Source of the DNA: Rhodocollybia butyracea
Taxonomy: Eukaryota; Basidiomycota; Agaricomycetes; Agaricales; Omphalotaceae
Assembly: GCA_015501585.1 (NCBI GenBank)
Contig: JADNRY010000233.1
Location: forward strand, 1 to 64,000
Length of the DNA: 64,000 nucleotides
Reading direction: 5' to 3'
A program made the position numbers and the translations under genes. Shown here one piece after another: positions 60,499 through 64,000 of the stretch (positions are counted from its first letter, which is position 1; each line of letters starts with the position of its first letter). Below the pieces are notes generated by a model. The model had not been told where the DNA came from. It made no database searches and saw only the letters and a program-made list of their open reading frames with translations.

Positions 60499-61418
60499 AT
60501 GTCAATGCCCACTCCCGGGCCGCATCCACCACCACCACCTTTACCTGAGCATATGAAGCTCGACAATTGGTCTGATATTCCATTCCCACTTAATAAAATC
60601 CTCGAGATCATGCTCAAGACTTGCTGTCAGCTCATTTATGGGCACGTAGATCTTGAAGAAGCTTGGAGAGTCTGCATTAATGATACTGATGAGCAAAAGT
60701 GGATTGTTTTCGAGAAGCGATATTCTGACAGGATAGGTCAACTGAATATCATTGTAAGTTTATATGTGGCACGTTAAGCGGATCTATCCTAATAGTAATG
60801 GACTGACTTTCTTCTCTGATTTTGACTTAGGGTGGATTGATATTCACTGGTCTTGCTACTTGGATCACAACTGCCCCACCGCTGGCTAATACATTGAATT
60901 ACAACGAGAGGGGCTCATATATATGTCTTCTAGTCGCATTTGGTGGTACCTGGGGTGGCATCGTCGTGGGCTCTGCAATCATGTATGGTAGCTCAATGAT
61001 CGAGTCAACAGTTGGTGCAAAATGGTATCGCGAGGTGCGCAGTCCACAGGTCTTACTGTCTGTTGCAGTGGACTGAAATTTCCGAGTCTTGAAGACACTC
61101 ATGAGTACACGTTCACGGGTTTTTTGGACCCTTGTCATGTTGGCATACCCATTTTTTGCCATGGGTGTTGCAACTGCCTTTGGAATCCTCGGTATGTGGC
61201 CTCCTGCTCAACTGTTGTTACTTTGACATAGTACTGAACCAAGGGCTTATTCAGGGTTTCTCCTCGCTACCTGGCGTTCTCCTGACAAACTCGTGAATAC
61301 CGCTGGTACTTTACTCTTCGCTTTCCCTATGACAATGTTGTTTGCATTCCTGTGGACTCAGACTACTCTGCTACGACGGTCTGGATTGGCAAGGACTGGC
61401 TACTTTCCTGGTCATTGA
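60499..61418 (+). CDS. Orphan four-helix membrane protein
   Basis: About 245 residues. A Pro-rich head (MSMPTPGPHPPPPPLPEH) is followed by an amphipathic cytosolic part (EEAWRVCINDTDEQKWIVFE). Four membrane segments follow: GGLIFTGLATWITTAP, YICLLVAFGGTWGGIVVGS, FWTLVMLAYPFFAMGVATAF and LLFAFPMTMLFAFLW. Introns at about 60754-60829, 61037-61089 and 61192-61255 restore frame. The last exon ends ARTGYFPGH with TGA at 61416-61418. I do not recognise a named family. The start at 60499 is preferred to the upstream in-frame ATG at 60445, which would add 18 residues. It lies at the edge of the repeat-rich region. Confidence 0.6.
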
Positions 61419-61589
61419 TTTCTATTCGAGATCTTGAAGAATTATTATTTATCTTTGTTCGAATTACTCTGTACGGATATTCATTGTGGTTGGTGAAGAG
61501 GGCCGCCGAGAACGAGAAGTGAAGGGTGTATAGGATATTCGTTGTAGTTTGGTGAATACAGAAGAGGGCCGCCAAGAACAAGAAGTGGA

Positions 61590-62229
61590 AGTTGTATATG
61601 AATCTCGATGATATCTGAGCTCCTGATTCAGGATGCGAACTTCTTTCTCATGTACAAAGGCCCGGAGTTGGATAGGCTCAGTAGACAGAGGATTGCGGTA
61701 AACACACAACAGCTCCTAAAATAATCATAAGCAGTAGTCGAGAATCCGAGGGCTCGTAAATCGAGTACTGGAAGTTGATGCCATATTGAACTGGTCCCTA
61801 GCTCTCGGAGAAGATGTCGGGGAGGAAAAGGCGATTGTTCTTGACTGCGGAGACTGAACTCGGTATTGCCCTCTTCAAGGACTTCTTTGAGGAAAACAGC
61901 TAATCGAGACCACATATCTGGTAGACTCCAATTCAGGTCATCACCAGCATGGACGATGATTTTGATAATCTGCAAAGCCACCAGCAAAGAAGGTCATATG
62001 CCTGGGTCTGTAAATTGCACTGAGCGATGTCTAGCTGCGGCCCTTCTAACTCTAATTCTGCAAGAGTTTTCATCTTCAGCTTCAGCGCAAGTGCCAGAAG
62101 AACAACCAATGCCGTGCCAGTTTGCACTTCGGCAAGTTCACCGAAGATATCGATCATGTCTGCCAGTGCTGGCAAACAGACTGTGTTTACGATCAAAGAA
62201 ACTAAGGATAGTCGGCTAGGTAGTGACAA
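61590..62229 (-). pseudogene. Fragment of an armadillo-like (DUF1741/ARMH3-type) gene
   Basis: Minus-strand pieces read VNTVCLPALADMIDIFGELA, then ALQIIKIIVHAGDDLNWSLP, DMWSRLAVFLKEVLEEGNTE, and across an intron ELLCVYRNPLSTEPIQLRAF, VHEK. The pattern of helices ending in an ELLC(V/L)YR-type block resembles the C-terminal part of the conserved armadillo-like protein related to ARMH3. The N-terminal majority is missing: upstream (62230-62400) is repeat-like DNA with stops. It is therefore probably a truncated copy. The family call is tentative. Confidence 0.3.
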
Positions 62230-62613
62230 TAGTCAACCCGTCGAGCAGGAATTGAACAAAGTTGAGCTGTTAGCCTAGCTAGCTGTCTTTTGTGAAGAGA
62301 TACTGTCACATATAAATGTGCACTGTGCCGCTGCGGCCACTCAACAGATCTGAGTCACCACCTGTCACGACTCCCCGCTATTCCTTAAATAAGGACCATC
62401 TGGCCGGCCTTCCTTCCGCTGGTTGGTCACGTTGTGACTGTGCAATATTTTCTCCTTTGCTGTCGACAACGAAGATTGGGTACACTGGTGACTGCTTTTC
62501 CCATCGATAATCGTGATCGTCTCGGGCCTGGAGGAAATTTCCAAAATATTTGTGTGCCAAGACATCTTTGCCTGGTTTCTACCGTCGGGTTGAGAACAAC
62601 CGTACGACTGCGG

Positions 62614-62629
62614 CCGGGGGATCCCCCGG
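62614..62629. repeat. 16-base perfect palindrome
   Basis: CCGGGGGATCCCCCGG is its own reverse complement. It is immediately followed by a second imperfect one (GGGGAATCCCC). It sits in the repeat-rich flank and may be the foot of a decayed foldback element. Confidence 0.7.
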
Positions 62630-62744
62630 GGAATCCCCCTCCCACAAGTCACAGGATCAGTTACTAATCTCGTTATTGTCATCACTCATACCGGCATCCG
62701 GCAGCTCCTCCCTAATCAGGTGTACTAATGCGTCTGCCGGACTT

Positions 62745-63133
62745 CATTCACTGACTTCGTTCACTGACTTGTTCGTTCACCCAGGCTGACTTGGTGTACT
62801 GACTTCACCAACTTACCAATACTGTACCTGTAGTATGCAGATGTTTCGCACTTCCTAATTGCACTGACTATATGTAATACATTTGTTGGCTTGCTACCTA
62901 TGTGTGATGCCTTCACTGACTTTGCCCACTGACTATCCTCACTGCTTTAGTATGTGCTATCAGTGCACTGACTATTCTCACAATTTTCCAAACCCAGTGA
63001 CTATCCTCACCATCTGAGTAGGTGAAATCAGTGAACCAATTGTCCTGATAAATTTTTAAAGCCCAGCCCCACCAAGTATGTTCACTGACTAACCTCACTG
63101 CCTTAGCATCTGCAGTAGGTGCACCCACTCCAC
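62745..63133. repeat. Degenerate CACTGACT-type array
   Basis: The heptamer ACTGACT recurs about eight times with irregular spacing (for example TTCACTGACTT, TGCACTGACTA, CCCACTGACTATCCTCACTG). No reading frame or RNA gene explains it. Beyond about 63140 the motif continues as its reverse complement. Confidence 0.65.
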
Positions 63134-63139
63134 TCTATC

Positions 63140-63462
63140 CTCAGAGCAGTCAGTGAATGGAATGGGTACAGTTTTGCAGAGTGTAAGTGAGATGCATTGG
63201 CATTTTGGATAAGTCCATGTAGAGTCAGTTTATGAGCTCAGTGCACAGAGTAAGCTGGAAAGGAAAGAAATAGTCAGTGAAGGAAGTTTGCGCATAGATT
63301 TGGTGTGCAGAGTTGGTATATGAGCTCAGTGCACGGAGTAGGTGTGCAGAGTCAGTATATGAGCTCAATGCATGGAGTTGGTGTGCGGAGTCAGTTGGAA
63401 GTCAGTATATGACCTTAGTGCACGGAGTGAGCTGGAGGAGAAGAAAAGAAATAGTCATGCAG
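63140..63462. repeat. AGTCAGT array with about 40-base units
   Basis: Partly regular units such as GAGTCAGTATATGAGCTCAG followed by TGCACGGAGT recur at about 63220, 63310, 63348 and 63388-63430. The core AGTCAGT is the reverse complement of the ACTGACT core in the flanking array, so together they form a loose inverted arrangement centred near 63140. The LTR element is inserted in the right end of this array. Confidence 0.65.
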
Positions 63463-63468
63463 GGAGTA

Positions 63469-63724
63469 TATAACGCCCTTAGGCGAGAGTCTTACGTTCA
63501 CACGAAAGAGCACGACAAAGGCTATGCGATTGTGTACTCGTAGTGTAGAAGAACTACAGTAATTTATGTAATTCGACTAGTTATAGTAATCGAAATGAAT
63601 AGAATAGAAATGATATCTAATCGTAAGATAAGATAAGATAAGAGTCGCGATGTGACAAAAGTTAAGGCCGCGCCATAAGGCGCGGCCGGAAGGGAATCAG
63701 GCAAGATGGGGAGGAGGCGTTACA
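63469..63724 (-). repeat. 3' long terminal repeat, right element
   Basis: 256 bases against 253 in the left LTR. Termini TGTAACG/CGTTATA are seen as CGTTACA at 63718-63724 and TATAACG at 63469-63475 on the plus strand. Inside is a perfect 9-bp stem (63666-63674/63679-63687, GGCCGCGCC with an ATAA loop). Confidence 0.72.
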
Positions 63725-63913
63725 CCCTCCCCCACTAGATTAGTACCTAGGGTACTAATCGAATGATATGATGGGATAAATCCCCAATAAGACGTATTAC
63801 TGGGGGGATTATCCATCAGATTCATCCATCTGGGGAGACGTATCTCCAGATGATGAAGACGGTCCTGCGGGAGCAGGTCCAGATGAAGAATGAGCTGGAG
63901 CAGTGGCTCCAGC
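63666..63913 (-). repeat. Hairpin series in the right LTR element
   Basis: The stems are 63666-63674/63679-63687 (9 bp), 63738-63747/63751-63760 (10 bp, abutting the purine tract), 63782-63790/63797-63805 (8 of 9), 63817-63821/63828-63832 (5 bp), 63828-63838/63843-63851 (9 bp with a 2-base bulge), 63864-63868/63873-63877 (5 bp) and 63894-63901/63906-63913 (8 bp). The sequences are unlike those of the left element but the arrangement is the same. The last four lie in the coding tail. Confidence 0.72.
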
Positions 63914-64000
63914 AGCGGTGTTGTTTGTCTTTTGACGGCGTGTCTTTCTCCATGATGGTGAAAGAGTAAGTTGGGAAAGATAAATTTTTCTTTCCCTTTT
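63809..64000 (-). CDS. C-terminal tail of the right LTR element polyprotein (partial)
   Basis: An open frame enters from the window edge and runs 63 residues to TAA at 63811-63809. It has a basic part (WRKTRRQKTN) and a tail rich in Ser, Pro, Gly and Ala that ends in an acidic stretch (QMDESDG). Its place directly upstream of the purine tract and LTR fits a polyprotein end. No domain is recognisable. Confidence 0.45.
   Translation of the reverse strand, partial: KRERKIYLSQLTLSPSWRKTRRQKTNNTAAGATAPAHSSSGPAPAGPSSSSGDTSPQMDESDG

Larger units (their letters stand above)
63469..64000 (-). mobile_element. 3' end of a second Ty3/gypsy-like element, minus strand, cut by the window edge
   Basis: Read on the minus strand: a coding tail from 64000 to the stop at 63811-63809, a short non-coding stretch, a purine tract (complement of 63725-63733) and an LTR (63724 down to 63469) with TGTAACG and CGTTATA termini, the same as in the left element. 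The bases 63464-63468 (GAGTA) may be one target-site copy. The other end is outside the window. Confidence 0.72.

Overview
The window is nuclear DNA of a filamentous basidiomycete, most likely an Agaricomycete. The evidence is dense genes cut by many 45-60 base GT-AG introns, basidiomycete-style gene families (an ERT1-type zinc-cluster activator, a KRE6-type glucan protein, an NAD formate dehydrogenase, a fused allantoicase-ureidoglycolate lyase), and retroelements at both edges. All exon structures were read by eye, so internal exon borders are approximate. Starts and stops were placed from the sequence.

Left edge (1-3946): the 3' end of a Ty3-like LTR retrotransposon (coding tail, a run of hairpins, polypurine tract, 253-base LTR) lies inside a decayed LINE-type element that ends in a poly-A tract. 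Genes then follow: a SAM methyltransferase and an NFKBIL1/J-like coiled-coil protein on the minus strand, then a GTPBP-type translational GTPase and a KRE6/SKN1 glucan-assembly protein on the plus strand.

Middle (14729-22810): a direct tandem duplication of about 4 kb. Each unit has a Crinkler-like protein (NTPase domain plus a possible restriction-nuclease-like end) followed by the meiotic gene MND1. Unit 1 looks intact. In unit 2 the Crinkler-like gene has at least two frameshifts and MND1 is reduced to its two ends.

Right of this (23032-58477) is ordinary euchromatin: a Zn2Cys6 regulator, a BZW/eIF5-mimic protein, two PP2C phosphatases separated by 2.7 kb, ERT1, a PrmC/HemK-type methyltransferase, the allantoin-degradation fusion, the BRE1 ubiquitin ligase, mitochondrial uS9, the golgin CASP, TFIIH subunit TFB1, cytosolic isoleucyl-tRNA synthetase, spliceosomal SNU23, an EXS-domain membrane protein and formate dehydrogenase. 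Many neighbours are divergent pairs with very short shared promoters (uS9m/CASP, ERT1/PrmC, SNU23/EXS, TFB1/IleRS).

The last 5.5 kb is repeat-rich: an orphan four-helix membrane protein, a fragment of an armadillo-like (DUF1741/ARMH3-type) gene, diverged repeats, a CACTGACT/AGTCAGT array, and a second Ty3-like LTR element in inverse orientation running off the right edge. The main new observations are the consecutive hairpins that fill the 3' region of both LTR elements, the tandem Crinkler-like/MND1 duplication with unequal decay, and two start codons on opposite strands sharing one CATG.
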